Source: Immersiella caudata
Lineage: Eukaryota > Ascomycota > Sordariomycetes > Sordariales > Lasiosphaeriaceae
Reading direction: 5' to 3'
DNA: 64,000 bases
NCBI GenBank assembly: GCA_030512335.1
Contig: JAULSU010000006.1
Coordinates: 558,001-622,000, forward strand
Below, in pieces: positions 9,546 through 20,508 of the stretch; the first letter of the stretch is position 1, and each line of letters opens with the position of its first letter. The notes under the pieces are model-generated. The model searched no databases, was not told the origin of the DNA, and saw nothing but the letters and a program-made list of their open reading frames with translations. The position numbers were made by a program, and so were the translations under genes.

Positions 9546-11189
9546 CTAGCCTTTGAGCCTCCCGAAATACCCGGACGCCCCCTTTGCCAGAATATATGAC
9601 GTCCAGCCAATCGTCGGCAAAACCAACGTCAGAAAGAGTCCACTGCTGAGAAAGAACCCCGAAGCAAAGAAGTCCAATGTTGCGAGTGTCTTGGGTTGTC
9701 CAGTTGGCTTCAATGGCCTGGTTGCGAGTGCCCTCAATTTTTGCGAAGCAGCACCCTTTTCGGACACGACTTTCCCACCATCGAGAAGGTCTTCTGCTAC
9801 ACGAAGTAAGTCTGTTGAAGCCGGGGCGACGGCATACTGCGGCCTTGGAAGGGAGAAGATATCGGCGTTATATCGATGCGTGGGGTCAGGGGCGTGTGAT
9901 GTTGGAGCTGCTGGGCCGAGAAGCAGTTGTGTGGGAATGTGGTTGACGCAAGAAATATGGCAGGGGAGGTACTGAGAGAGGTATTTTGCGGAAGGGGGAT
10001 CAGCGAAGAAGTATCCAGCTAGGAGGGGGCTTCTGCACAGAATGTTTAGTTGGGGTCTCAACGTGGAAGGGGGCATCGTACTCGAATTCTTGCGAGAAGA
10101 CAGTGTCTACTAAACTCGAGCAGGTAGCGATAGGAAGATACTGGCCTACCACCTTCATCTTGAATAGAGGTGTATCCCTGTTCGCTGGTTGTCAACACTG
10201 TGCCCGGGACTGGAAAGGGGAGACTCACCTGTCCAGAATCTCCAACAACTTGAACCCCTGACCACCGAAGCTCACCACCTGCTTTTGTGCTTCGGCCTTC
10301 TTAACCGCCATGTCCACAGGGCCCAGTTCCTCCACGCTGCTACTCGGCCTGTCCGCGAACGCCCTCGTTGCATACCGGGAGCAGGCCTCATAGAACTTGG
10401 TCTTCACAAACTCGTTCACGAGAACCAAGTCCGGCGCATACGGCGAGCCACCACCAAAGCTGAACCTCGCTCTTGTGATCGCCCGCGCAGCCTCCTCCAC
10501 GTCTGCAGTGCGATCCACCACGGCGATGACCCTCGCCTGCGAAGAAGACACCAGCTGCTTCGCTGAGGCCCCCGACCTGCCATCCCCCTTCTGATCAACC
10601 ACCACCGCTCCCCTCAAGAACTCCTCATCATCCACCCCCTCCGTCACCCAGAACGTATTCCCATCCATCACCTTCGTCAGTATCTCTCTCAAAACACCAT
10701 CAACCTCATGTCCTCCCTCCTTAGGCAACTATCCCATCCCATTAGCACCAAGCACCCAACAAATCACAACCACGACCCATAACTCACCTCGGCAACCACA
10801 CAATTTCCCCCCGCAATCGCCGCCGCAACCGGCACAACCACGCTCCACAACCTCGTATGCCACCCCGGCCTCACCACCACAATCCCAACGGGTACCCTCC
10901 TCCCTTCATTATTCCGCCCCTTCGCAACAGCGTATTCCTCCTCGAGCGCCTTCTTCGCGTCAATGCCATCGTAAAAGTGCCGGACTGCGTCGAGTGCAGA
11001 TGCGTATTCGGCTTCTGCTTCGGCTGTGGAGATGCGAGGGTGGGCGTTGGAAGTTAGGGCGTCGAGGAGGGCGGAGGTGTTGGATCGGAGGGCGGAATGG
11101 AGGGCGGAGAGTTGGGATTGTTGGTGGCGCGGGGAGGAGGGGAGGGATTCGAGGGCGGAGGTTTGGAGGCGGGAGGGGGGTGCGGACAT
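9546..11189 (-). CDS. Aldehyde-dehydrogenase-like protein lacking catalytic Cys/Glu, with hydrophobic C-terminal tail
   Basis: Four exons: 11189-10788, 10728-10229, 10177-10082, 10032-9546 (introns of 59, 51 and 49 nt); about 494 residues. The phase fits at every junction and the joined protein reads smoothly (LDR|DTPLF, EFE|SPLLAGYFF). The fold is the ALDH class-3 type: an N-terminal helical part, then GIVVVRPGWHTRLWSVVVPVA, the NAD-domain entry GGNCVVAE, and APDLVLVNEFV. Where ALDH3 enzymes have the catalytic-cysteine motif (GQTCxAPD), this protein reads GGGSPYAPD (about residues 226-234). The ELGGK glutamate motif is replaced by SSSQA (about 195-199). It is therefore probably not an active dehydrogenase. 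The last 50 residues include one or two hydrophobic segments (ASGFFLSSGLFLTLVLP), suggesting membrane anchoring. I believe this belongs to a fungal clade of ALDH-like proteins with the same losses. Confidence 0.9.
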
Positions 11190-11662
11190 TGTTGCTTGTG
11201 CGAACTTGGGGGTTGGAGGAAAGCAAAGAGGAAGGGGAGAGCAATTGATGGGGAGTTGAGACGAAGGAGAGGAGGTTTAGAAAGTTGAGGTGAAGACGGT
11301 GCGTCGGAGCTCTGCTCTTCAGCTTGTGATACCCCTGTCGCCCAATGCGCGGCAGCAGCCGGGGAATTTTTAAAGTTGGGGATCTCCATTCGCCGAAGTG
11401 GTTCCCCGTCTCGGGACGGGTGGAGGGGGAGTCGGAAAGGTGGGGGAGGCTGCCCGCAGCTTGCCTGTGGCTGGCTGGCTACCTAGCTAGCGGCTGAGCT
11501 CTCGGCGCTCAATTCTCACTGCCGGGTCGAACTTTCCATCCTGCCTCCACAATCCGCCTTATTATCAAGGGGGGTAGTTTGAGGACTGTTTGCACTCAGT
11601 CGCTCACCTGGACATTTCGCTTTCTTTTTTTTCTTTTTTTTTTCTTTGGCATAGCAGTCACC
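11190..11662. promoter_or_regulatory. Divergent promoter region between the ALDH-like gene and a small-protein gene
   Basis: The 473 bases separate two start codons facing away from each other. Purine-rich on the ALDH side. A long T/CT tract (about 11617-11646) lies just upstream of the plus-strand ATG, as is common near fungal transcription starts. An ACCTAGCTAGC element lies near 11484. No factor-binding site can be assigned. Confidence 0.5.
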
Positions 11663-12080
11663 ATGTCGAATATGGCGACGACGACGACGACGCTTCAGCA
11701 GGAGCACCTGCGCGACTACACGATTCGGCTCACCGGAGGGAGCGAAGCTGCGACGCCAGAGCCGTCTCCAGTGGAAGCGCCGCAACCGCGGGTCGAGAAT
11801 CCGCCAGGCTGGGAGACGGAGTATCGAGAGGTGCCGCCTTACCGACCGGTCAACAGGCAGCTGGATCACGGAACGAGGCCTTGGGGGTCGAACTCGGTGG
11901 AGACTGTGTTTGTCTACAACCTGTTCCAGGGGGTATGGCTCAAATCGGTGAGTTTCTCATGTCTTTTGAGTTGAAGAAAGGAGGTACTGAGACGAGCAGA
12001 CGGCCTCGTGGCTATGGAGGATAACGGGTGGGAGGTTCGACAGCCAGGCATTTACTATGACGATAGGAGGGGAGTCGTGA
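11663..12080 (+). CDS. Small conserved-looking protein of unknown function
   Basis: Exon 1 11663-11947, intron 11948-11999 (GTGAGT...GAGCAG), exon 2 12000-12080; about 121 residues. It starts MSNMATTTTT, is Pro/Glu-rich in the middle, then has a more structured part (GWETEYREVPPYRPVNRQ, WGSNSVETVFVYNLFQGVW). After splicing it continues TASWLWRITGGRF and ends at 12080. Without splicing the ORF would run only a few codons past the donor. The spliced tail is rich in aromatic and hydrophobic residues, as a real C-terminus would be. I do not recognise the family. ATG 11663 directly follows CAGTCACC, a good fungal start context. Confidence 0.65.
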
Positions 12081-12606
12081 TGGGCGGGGGTCACTGAGGA
12101 AAGAATACGATAGTTGCTTCAGTATCTAGTGCGAGTAACATGGATGGCGTCTTGGACTACTTTATGCGGGCTTGGTCTACTCGGCTAATTGGTCAGTATC
12201 TTGTCGATCGGTAGATCTTGCTGCAAATAACAAAGTGAGCTTCAAGAACATTTCTGACGGTGTTCGTTCATAATGCGTGTGATAATTCTCCTTGTCAAAT
12301 GAAGCGCATGGTTGCGAGGTCAGTCGAGTTCCATCGGACCCCCGCGCTGGGGCCGGACTTCGGGTGCCATCCGACTCCTGCACAAGCGTCCGCCGCGTGT
12401 TCGCCCCGCAGCCAAGGGGCTTCTCCGCCCCCACCGTCCCGGTCCCGCCATTGCCCAGCATCAACACATCCCTCAATGACACGACTCTCGACTTCACAGT
12501 GAACAACGAGCCTGTCCATCTGTCTACTCATCTCACTCACTCACTCCATTCCTCACTTCTAACCCCTTCCTCACTTTCCCCTCACCTCACCCCCCCAAAT
12601 CTCAAA
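12081..12606. other. Intergenic stretch upstream of the CocE-type hydrolase
   Basis: No gene. The frame upstream of the hydrolase ATG is open back to about 12292 but contains no ATG and is unlike a protein. It is C-rich toward the start codon (CCTCACCCCCCCAAATCTC), as is usual for fungal leaders. Confidence 0.5.
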
Positions 12607-14567
12607 ATGACAACCATCCAAACCCCTCCCATCCGCGACCTCACCACCATCCACCCCGACCCCTCCTCAGGCCTAACTCTCATCAAAAACATCTCCATCC
12701 CTCTCAAAGCCTCCCCCCTCCCAATCCGCGCAAACGTCTACATCCCCCTGCCCCCTTCCTCATCCTCTGATCCAACAATCCCCCAAAAGAGGTACCCCGT
12801 CCTAGTAACCTACGGCCCCTACGGCAAAGACATCCCCTACTCCACCTTCTTCGCGGGATCTTTCGCAGAGGTGAATCCGGAGCATAAATCCAAGTATTCG
12901 GCATGGGAGACGCCTGACCCTGTGTACTGGTGTCGGGAGGGATATGTGGTTGTGCGGGCGGATGAGAGAGGGTTGGGGCAGAGTCCGGGGTTGTTGGATA
13001 CGATGAGTCGAGGGACAAGCGAGTGCTTTTTTGACGTGGTGGAGTGGTGTGCTGAGCAGGAGTGGTCGACGGGGAAGGTGGGGTTGTTGGGGGTTAGTTA
13101 TTATGCTGGTGAGTACTGATGCACCGAACGAGGGGTTGGAGATGGATGATGGGGATGCTGATAAAAGTAGGATCGCAGTGGAGGGTTGCGGCGAGGAGGC
13201 CGAAGGGGTTGGCGGCTATTGTGCCGTGGGAGGGCATGTCGGATTATTATCGGGATCGGTGTCGGCACGGGGGGATCTTTTCAAATAAGTTTATCAATAT
13301 TTGGTGGGAGAGGCAGGTTCTTACGAACCAGTATGGGCGGGCGGGAAGGTCGAAGATTACGTTCCCGCCGGATGGGCCGGGGGCGAGGGGGCAGGAGGAG
13401 ACGATCGAGGGGAATCTGCCCGAGGAGGTGTTGGTTGCTAACCGGAAGGACCAGACGAAAGACAACGAGGCGAATCAGTTCCGGGATGATGAGTACTACG
13501 CCAGCAAGGAGTTCCGGCTTGAGGATATTGAGGTGCCGGTGTTGAGCGTGGCAAACTGGGGTGGTATCTTGTTGCACCTGCGTGGTAATGTTGAAGGGTA
13601 CACTCACGCCGGATCGAAGCTCAAGTATCTGCGGTTCATCACCGGCCGCCACGACCTGCCGTTCTATTACAGCGAGGAAGTCGAGCTCCAGAAAAGCTTC
13701 TTGGGCGCGTTTCTCAAAGGCGAGGATACTGTTGGCTGGAGCCAGCCCGGGAAAGTAGCGCCGGTGACAGTGACGCTTCGCAAAGGGAACGTTGGGTTCA
13801 ACGACGCGGAGAAAGAGAGGGTGTATGCGAAGAGGGAAGAAAGCGCATGGCCGATTCCCAGAACGCAGTACACCAAGTTCTTTCTCACCCCCGATCTAGG
13901 CCTTTCTCGCTCAAAGCACAATGGAGCGCCAGAGAGGGTAGGGTATAAGGCGCTGGGAACACTGGCCAATCAGCAGGTGGTGCAGTTTACCAGCCAGCCC
14001 TTCGAAGAGGAGACTGAGATAACAGGCCACATTGTTGCCTACTTGTGCGTGTCGGCAGTGCCCGAGGGCGATGATCCCAACACCGACATCGACCTGTTTC
14101 TGACGCTGCGGCATCTCGACTCGGCAGGGAAGGAAATTTTCTACACCGGCACGGCGGGCGATCCAGTACCTCTGTGCAAGGGTTGGTTGCGGGTGAGCAA
14201 CCGCAAAGTGCACGAGGAGAACCCGAAGCACCGGTCGTGGCTTCCCCATCGCGAATATCTGTCGACCGACGTGCTTCCCGTCAATGCCGGCGAGGTGTAT
14301 GGTGTTGACGTCGAGATGTGGCCAACAAATGTGGTGGTTGAGCCAGGGAACCGAATCGTGCTAGAGGTTAGCAGCGGTGACACTCAGGGATCGGGCATCT
14401 TCCAGCACAACTCGGAGATCGACCGGTACGTTTCTCCCCAAGTTTCCCGACCATCTGAGCCGGGCTGACAGAGTAGACCTCCCTCCAAGTTTGCTGGACA
14501 AAACTTCATCCATTTTGGAGGTGGTTTGGGCAACTGTGTCACCTTGCCCATCATTCCGCCAAAATAG
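12607..14567 (+). CDS. CocE/NonD family serine hydrolase (X-Pro dipeptidyl-peptidase type)
   Basis: Three exons: 12607-13108, 13171-14425, 14477-14567 (introns of 62 and 51 nt); about 615 residues. The N-terminal part is an alpha/beta hydrolase: LVTYGPYGKD, then ADERGLGQS (oxyanion-side motif) and the nucleophile elbow GVSYYAG (Ser about 164), which is only complete after the first intron is removed, followed by SQWRVAA and IVPWEG. The C-terminal half (from about residue 330) is the beta-rich jelly-roll domain of this family (FTSQPFEEETEITGH, LEVSSGDT), ending in the typical VTLPIIPPK. Family members hydrolyse esters or amide bonds such as cocaine esters or X-Pro peptides; the substrate here is unknown. 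There is no signal peptide, so it is probably cytosolic. The start MTTIQTPPIRD is chosen as the first ATG. Confidence 0.93.
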
Positions 14568-15091
14568 ATACCTAGGGAGTTGTGTGCGGAGCTCACTCCG
14601 TCCCGGCGATGAAGTCGACGTGACAGGGTTCGTTGAAGCGGAGAAGTGGGTTCTCGCTGGAGCTGCTTCCCTGCTGCGAGAAGCTCTCATCTCAGGCCGC
14701 AAGCTTGGATGAAAGCCAATTGGACGCTATCATTTCCCTCCAGCGGAAACCTGAATCAACACAATTGAAGATACTGACATTCCGTAATGTCTGCGACTTC
14801 CAAGATCTTGACTTGTTATGTAACGGCCGAGTTGATAACTGAATGGAGTCGGATAAGGTGCCCCAGTAGCTGCATATTTGGGCAAGGGGTGCCAAGTCTA
14901 ACGCATGGGGCTCCAATAGGGGGCAATTGGAGGCTGAGTGTGGGCCACCATGGCAAGGCCAGATTGCGAATGCACGCACACCTTTTTTCCGCCATCGTCA
15001 TCTATCCTCCTTGGCTAGCCCTTGGGATCTTTACATCAATCCCAAGCTCCTCTCGCCTGTCAATCGGCTTCCTTCCTTCGTCTCCGGCAAA
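14568..15091. other. Intergenic stretch upstream of the Irc22-like gene
   Basis: About 0.5 kb between two genes on the plus strand. No ORF of interest. It is pyrimidine-rich (CTCCTCTCGCCTG, TTCCTTCCTTCG) just before the next ATG, which fits a fungal promoter and leader. Confidence 0.45.
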
Positions 15092-15998
15092 ATGGTGAAC
15101 TTCAAGTGGTCTGCTCTGTCGCTCCTCGCCTTGCGCGTGGCTTCTGCCTTCGCCGCAGAGGTATGTTCAGCGGTGCCCGCGACGCTGCGCTCGCAGCCCT
15201 TCGCAAACCAGTCGCTAACTGACGAAAACAGGCTGAGCCCGTGACCCCCGTCGACACCCCCGATCTCAAGGTCGACATCGAGACCAGCTTCCCCGATGCC
15301 GACATCTTCGGTGTCAAGCTCGTCAACGGCCGTGCCACGAAGGCGCTGATTGACATCACGAACCACGAGGATGGCCCAATTGAGGTTGCCTTCGTCGGCG
15401 GCCTGCTCAAGACGACCCAGCCACTCCCCGAGGGCACCCCCGAGTCTGCCGCGATCCTGCGCAACCTGACAGCGACTCGCTACGGCGTCCAGATTCCGGC
15501 TGGCGAGAAGCACACTGTCCCCTACACTTTCTCTCTCGACATGATGCCCCAGGACACCATCGTGGAGCTCCTCGCCGTCATCTCCAACAAGGACGGCCAG
15601 GTCTTCCAGATCGAGGCGCACAGTGGCCCCGCCAGCATTGTCGAACCTCCCACCAGCATCCTTGACCCCCAGATGTAAGCGTCCCTGTTTGCTCCCAATT
15701 GCGCGCAGCGCTAACCAGCCCCAGCATCTTCCTCTACCTTTTCCTGACCGGTCTCTTCGGCGCCACCCTCTACTTCGTCTACAAGACCTGGATCGAGTCT
15801 CTCTTCCCCCAGGCCCGTCCTGTCAAGCCCGTCAAGAAGGTCAAGAAGGTCGAGGTCGAACCCCTCTCGGGCTCCGAGTCTGCCGGCGCTACTGGTGCCG
15901 AGAAGGACTACGATGAGAGCTGGATTCCCAACCACCACATCAACCGCCCTCAGGCCAGGCGGGTCAAGAGCGGTGCCAGCGCCAAGACCAAGCAATAG
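15092..15998 (+). CDS. IRC22: Irc22-like / translocon-associated protein alpha (TRAP-alpha) family ER membrane protein
   Basis: Three exons: 15092-15160, 15232-15674, 15725-15998 (introns of 71 and 50 nt); about 261 residues. Signal peptide in exon 1 (SALSLLALRVASAFA, cleavage near AEA). A luminal beta-sandwich part follows (ETSFPDADIFGVKLVNGR, FVGGLLKTTQPLPEG, LRNLTATRYGVQIPAGEKHTVPY). After the second intron comes one transmembrane segment (IFLYLFLTGLFGATLYFVY), then a short basic cytosolic tail (VKKVKKVE...RRVKSGASAKTKQ). This architecture matches fungal Irc22, homologous to the alpha subunit of the signal-sequence-receptor complex at the ER translocon. Its exact role in fungi is poorly defined. 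No oddities. Confidence 0.92.
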
Positions 15999-17049
15999 AT
16001 GCATGCGAAGGAGGAGCTGCGACTTTGACGATCAGGGAACTAAGCATCTTTCGCGGTCAAGTTTTTGTAAGATTGCTTTCGGGGTCGGTATACTGGATGG
16101 GCTACGGGCCGGGTCAAGCAACGGACAATGTAAAGGGGCACAGGATTACTTTGATTTGCGAACCAAAAGTTGTGAACATGCATGAGCCTGATTTATCTGG
16201 GAGAGAACCAGGACTTGTACTATATAATGCAATATCTGGACATGGAATGGCGTCTTGCAGATGTGCAGCAGTGGCTTGGTTACACACTCTTTGCATATCG
16301 GGGTTGTCTCACCACGTTTCCTGCTTTCGACTTTGCCGTTGCAACGTCAACTTAGCACTCTTGCTATGGGTCTACAAGCGCAACAAAATAGCATGATGAT
16401 AACGATGTCAACAGTCGCAGCCGTTTCGCGTTGAGTGCGAGCTTCAAGCTCCAAGCTACTGGTGCTAAGCTGCGACGAAACCGAAGCATCAGACTTAGCC
16501 GGACAGTTTGATACGCTAACCAGTTAAGCGAGCAGAGCCGTCCTCAGTTAGGCAATACGGACGCCCCCATTGGCTCGACGCGCCTGCCTCGCGTTTGGTA
16601 GCATACCCCTGAGCTCAACGGCAGCTCGCGTCAACCAGGTCGCGCTTATGTCCCCCTCAAAAATCCAAATAATAAATCGAGCTCGCTTCCCTCTCAACTT
16701 CCACCACGCAAAAAATTGCCCAGAAAATTTCCCACCCGCCATAAAATTCTGAGGAATTTATCATTGCTTCTGCGCCTCTCGTTCTCGCAGCTGCGCGGTG
16801 GTTCTGTGAAATTGGAATTTTCCCGGAATTTTCTGACCGGCTCGCGGAAGAAGGTAAATTGCCAGCCACCCCCCAGTTCCTGTTTGCGTCCGTCCCGCTC
16901 TCACTCCCCCCCCCCCCCCCAATGGCACAACGTAACCCGGAATTCTACTTTTCTTTTCTCGTGCCTTTTCGTCGCAATTGCTAACGTTACGTGCCGAGAA
17001 GACTCCGTTCTTTCTTTCCTTTTCACAACAAAAAACAAACACATCAAAT
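15999..17049. other. Intergenic stretch with a C15 run
   Basis: About 1 kb without a supported gene, between Irc22 and the AT-hook gene. It contains C15 (16906-16920) 130 bases upstream of the AT-hook ATG, and AT-rich blocks near 16660-16750. It probably holds the 3' end of one gene and the promoter of the other. Confidence 0.5.
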
Positions 17050-17526
17050 ATGGCGCCAACCAAACCTGATGCCGACGCACCCGTCAAGCGCGGCCGCGGC
17101 CGTCCCCCCAAGGACCCCTCGGAGCGCAAGCCCAAGCCTGTACCCACCGGCCGCCCGCGCGGTCGGCCGAAGGGTTCCGGCGCCGGCGTCAAGAAGACAA
17201 ACCCCAAGCCCGTAACCGCTGGCACCGGTCGTCGCGGTCGTCCCTCACGCGCAGCAGCCACCGCTGCGGCCGCGGCTGTTTCTGAGGAGACCAAGCCCGC
17301 TACTACGACTGCGCGTGGTGGAAAGAGAAAGAGCGATGCGGCGGCGACGCCTAAGAGTGCGAAGAAGGGAGCCGCTGAGAGCGCGAAGAAGGCGAGCGGG
17401 ACGCCGGCTAGGGGTGGACCGAAGAGGGGGAGGAAGAGTACCGAGCCGGTTGTGGAGAAGGAGGAGGAGCCGGAGGAGCCGGAGGAGAGTAGCAGTGAGG
17501 GAGGGGAGGGCTCTGAGAGTGAGTAG
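17050..17526 (+). CDS. AT-hook DNA-binding protein (HMGA-like)
   Basis: Single exon, 158 residues. Three to four AT-hook cores: KRGRGRPPK near the N-terminus, GRPRGRPKG, GRRGRPSR, and a weaker PKRGRKS. They are embedded in Lys/Ala/Pro-rich linkers and followed by an acidic tail (EEEPEEPEESSSEGGEGSE). AT-hooks bind the minor groove of AT-rich DNA, so a nuclear chromatin-architecture role is likely. The basic hooks plus acidic C-terminus copy the layout of animal HMGA proteins, but convergence is possible because the whole protein is low complexity. The frame is open further upstream to 16978 without ATG; 17050 (AAATATGGCG) is the first ATG. Confidence 0.85.
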   Translation: MAPTKPDADAPVKRGRGRPPKDPSERKPKPVPTGRPRGRPKGSGAGVKKTNPKPVTAGTGRRGRPSRAAATAAAAAVSEETKPATTTARGGKRKSDAAATPKSAKKGAAESAKKASGTPARGGPKRGRKSTEPVVEKEEEPEEPEESSSEGGEGSESE

Positions 17527-17931
17527 TGCGCTGTTGCTTGCTTTGTGTCACGATGGATGGAACGGGATGGATGGGAATGGGCGGGGGGCTTGTACGGATG
17601 ACGGAGGGTATTTCTTTGTCATGTGTGGTTCGCCCAGTTGTTGTCGTCTCTCCTGGTGCGGTTCTGTTGTTGGCGTCCGTATCGTCCATCTCCCCTTTAT
17701 GACGGATGGGTTCTGTTTTCTGCGCAGAGGACATGACATTTTACGGGCGGGTGGTGTTTTGGGCGCGGATAACATGAGGGGGATATTTTCTCTACTGGTT
17801 TCTTTTCTTTCTCTTTTCCGGGTTTCTCGTGGCAGCTCTTCCGTACCAAACCTACCATGTTTGTTCTTTGAGGAAAACAAAACACACACATGCACAAACA
17901 CACACTCGATCCGTGTGATAGAACTGGGCTA

Positions 17932-18207
17932 ATGCCATTGTCGATCGAAGACGCAGATAAATCCCAAGATCAAGTCGACAACGACGTCGACCCTGCTGAT
18001 GCCAGCGCCACGAACGGCGGTGCGGCGGAGGACAACAACGCGGGTGACGAGGTTCGTGATAGCGGTTTCCTCTCCGGCTTTTTGTAAGACCATTGCCCAT
18101 ACTTTTTGCCCTTTTCTTCGTACACAAGACTTCGCCCGTCTCGTTGCAGGATGGTCGAGTTGATATGTGACTTGCTAGTGGTCGAATTAGTAACGTTTTC
18201 CCCTTAA
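17932..18207 (+). CDS. Possible small acidic protein (two exons, weak)
   Basis: Exon 1 17932-18083, intron 18084-18149 (GTAAGA...TTGCAG), exon 2 18150-18207; about 69 residues. It is acidic (DNDVDPADASATNG), ending in a hydrophobic stretch (VELICDLLVVELV) only if spliced. Good donor and acceptor sites are the main evidence. It may equally be the transcribed 3' region of the AT-hook gene or non-coding. No family recognised. Confidence 0.2.
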
Positions 18208-19420
18208 CGCCGAACGCGAGACGAAGAACGGCAGCAGCAACAGATACGGCGGCAGCTCACCATTCGGAATGACAGGACGGAGGTGGGCTGGGATGAGTGA
18301 TGCGCGGGTGCTTGAGTTTGGTTGGCGTGGGTTTCTTTTTCTGATCTTATATCCTTGGGCGGACGGGATGGCATGATCCTTTATATGCTGGAGACGGGGG
18401 CAGTGTCTCTTTGTGGTGACGCAAGGTCCTCTTGATCAGTGAAGGTCGTCCTCGAAATCAGCTGGCTCTTCTTGGAGATTAGCCCAGGCCCTATCAGAGT
18501 GGATCGGTGAGGGTAGCCACCTCAAATATTGGGCCTGAATATATTTTCGGGAGGACTCCGGTTGTTGGATAGGGCAGGACGAGGCGAGAGGGAGAAGCGG
18601 TGTCTTAAGACTCCAGGCTGCGTCAACTCGAGACGTCTCGAACTTCGGTGAACTCGCTGAGGAGTGATGTTGGTGGGCGACTTGGAAGGTTTCGGAGACG
18701 TGAGGTCTGTGATAAATAGCTGATGATGGAGATTACCGGAGGTGTTGGAGGCAGATGCCAGACTGGTGAGCGGCAGCGGTCCAAGGTGCTGAAGTTTACC
18801 AGACCGAGGGGGACCCTAGGAAGTTGGTGTGGTGTAGTGGAAGAGGAGAAGAGAGCTGAGAAAAAACTGGCCAGAGCGAAGAATTTATAATCGAGGACCC
18901 TGGCCGTTGAGGTGCTCGATCTTGAAAAAAACAATCAACCAGGCACTCGCTCAGGTTGAGATGAAACTTCCTGGGATGGCCGTCCTGCCCGGTGATTGAT
19001 TCACGTGGCGAGATGAAAACTTTCTATTCGGAAAATTTCAATCAATGCTTAGAGAAAACTAGAAAGCAACCTGGAAGGGTTGGGATGGGGACAGCCCCGT
19101 CCTGGAGGCTCAGGCAAAAAGAAAGTTGAAGACAGAAGCCCAGTCGCTCTACGCCGCGAGAGTGGGCGTTCGGGACACATGATAGGAGACTGCGTCCTGG
19201 CTGCTTGAGTGGTATTGGGCTGCAGAGCATATCGATTAGATTTAATGAGGCCGTTCGTCTTATGTTGAAGCCCGAATCGGGATGAAGATGCTGCTTGATG
19301 TGGTGGGGTTTTTCTGCCCAGCTGGTTCCCCGAGATCATCTGCCAACCAGCCGCCCCGCTTCCCGTTCTTTCTCACCAGACGCCCCTTTCAACCTCACCC
19401 CACCCCCCATCAAACCCCCC
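18208..19420. other. Gene-free stretch
   Basis: About 1.2 kb with only short ORFs that lack codon or family features. Nothing supported. Confidence 0.4.
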
Positions 19421-20134
19421 TCACGCCCTAAAACTATCAACCCTCATCAACACCGCCCAAAACGTAACCGCCACCAAAACCCAGTCAACCCCCTCCCCCT
19501 CCTCAACCAACAACACCCCCTCCTTCCCCCTCACGTTTTCCCCCACAAACCTCGCCACCTCCACCTTCTTCCCCTCCACCGCTCGATACAGCTTAGGCAA
19601 CTTCCTCCCATCTCCCACATCCCAGAAATACGGCACGCTATCTTTTACAAATTCATCCGCCTTCGACGTAAAGCTCGCGGGGTGCAGAATGATGGTGTGT
19701 GTAGAATGCGGAGAGTCAGACGGGAAAGTAATAGTCCATTTCCCGAGCGACCAAAGCGGGTTGGAGAGTGTCGCAATGGTATCTCCGAACTCAGGGGAAA
19801 CTGCAGTCCAGGAGCGGGAGAGGCGGTTGAGACGGGTGAGATTTAGGGATGCGGGGAGTGTGAGTGAGGCAGATTTCGCGGTGGTCAGGAGGGTTGTGGC
19901 CTGGGTGTCGAGGGATGGGAGGAAGTCTGCGACAGAGGCGGTGACATCGGTTATGGTGGTGGTAAGGCTGAGGTCGGAGGTGTCGTTGATGAAGATTGTT
20001 TTGGTGGGGCGGAAGAGGGTTGTGGAGTCGACCGGGAAGGACGCCGCGACGTCTTGCTTGGTGATGAGGGGCATTTTGAGGGAGATTTTGGTGATGAGCG
20101 ACGAGAAGGAGAGCCAGCTTGGTCTGTGAGACAT
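19421..20134 (-). CDS. Conserved-looking hypothetical protein, possibly tubby-like fold
   Basis: Uninterrupted 237-codon ORF with ATG 20134; an internal ATG (MPLITKQDVAASFP, residue 21) is a likely alternative start. It is Thr/Ser/Leu-rich in the first half (TTTITDVTASVADFLPSLD). The second half has alternating beta-like segments (SLGKWTITFPSDSP, THTIILHPASF, PYFWDVGDGRKLPKLYRA), reminiscent of the tubby/LURP-one lipid-associated fold. That comparison is only an impression. It ends with a hydrophobic stretch (WVLVAVTFWAVLM) near the C-terminus that could be a tail anchor. It borders the sparse orphan region. Confidence 0.6.
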   Translation of the reverse strand: MSHRPSWLSFSSLITKISLKMPLITKQDVAASFPVDSTTLFRPTKTIFINDTSDLSLTTTITDVTASVADFLPSLDTQATTLLTTAKSASLTLPASLNLTRLNRLSRSWTAVSPEFGDTIATLSNPLWSLGKWTITFPSDSPHSTHTIILHPASFTSKADEFVKDSVPYFWDVGDGRKLPKLYRAVEGKKVEVARFVGENVRGKEGVLLVEEGEGVDWVLVAVTFWAVLMRVDSFRA

Positions 20135-20508
20135 TAACTTATATCAGACTATCATTTCCAACTCTTCGATGTTGTTTTGGTTTTCTTGTGACCATCACAC
20201 CACTTTCAGGTCGATGGCTGGTCGTATGCAGGGTTCTCGAGATCGTTGATTGGCTGTGACTTAGACCGTAATTCGTATTTCCCCACCGTGTATAAAGGCA
20301 CGAAGGCTCGGGCCAAAAAAACAAGAAAGCCTTGAGGGTTTTCGTCGGAGGCATTTGGAGATCTGCGTAATGCGTTTCCGCACGGAGCAGATGGGCTTGA
20401 TCGAAAGTTGCCATGCCTCTTTGCATTCTCAAGAAGTATTGGTGTTCTCGGTTAAGGGCATGAAAGAACTCTTCGAACGCCTCGTCGCATTCAATGTGGG
20501 TATGATAT
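20135..20508. other. Short region with a second coding-like minus frame
   Basis: A minus-strand frame running from about 20549 to 20139 contains an amphipathic, helix-like stretch (ECDEAFEEFFHALNREHQ, DQAHLLRAETHYADLQ). It overlaps the end of the neighbouring orphan ORF in another frame, so it may be a further exon of that gene after a short intron, or a frameshifted tail. I cannot place convincing splice sites. Confidence 0.25.

Noticed and set aside
12292..12606. N-terminal extension of the CocE-type hydrolase
   Set aside because: The frame is open but lacks ATG, is Pro/Ser-rich, and the family core begins right after ATG 12607.
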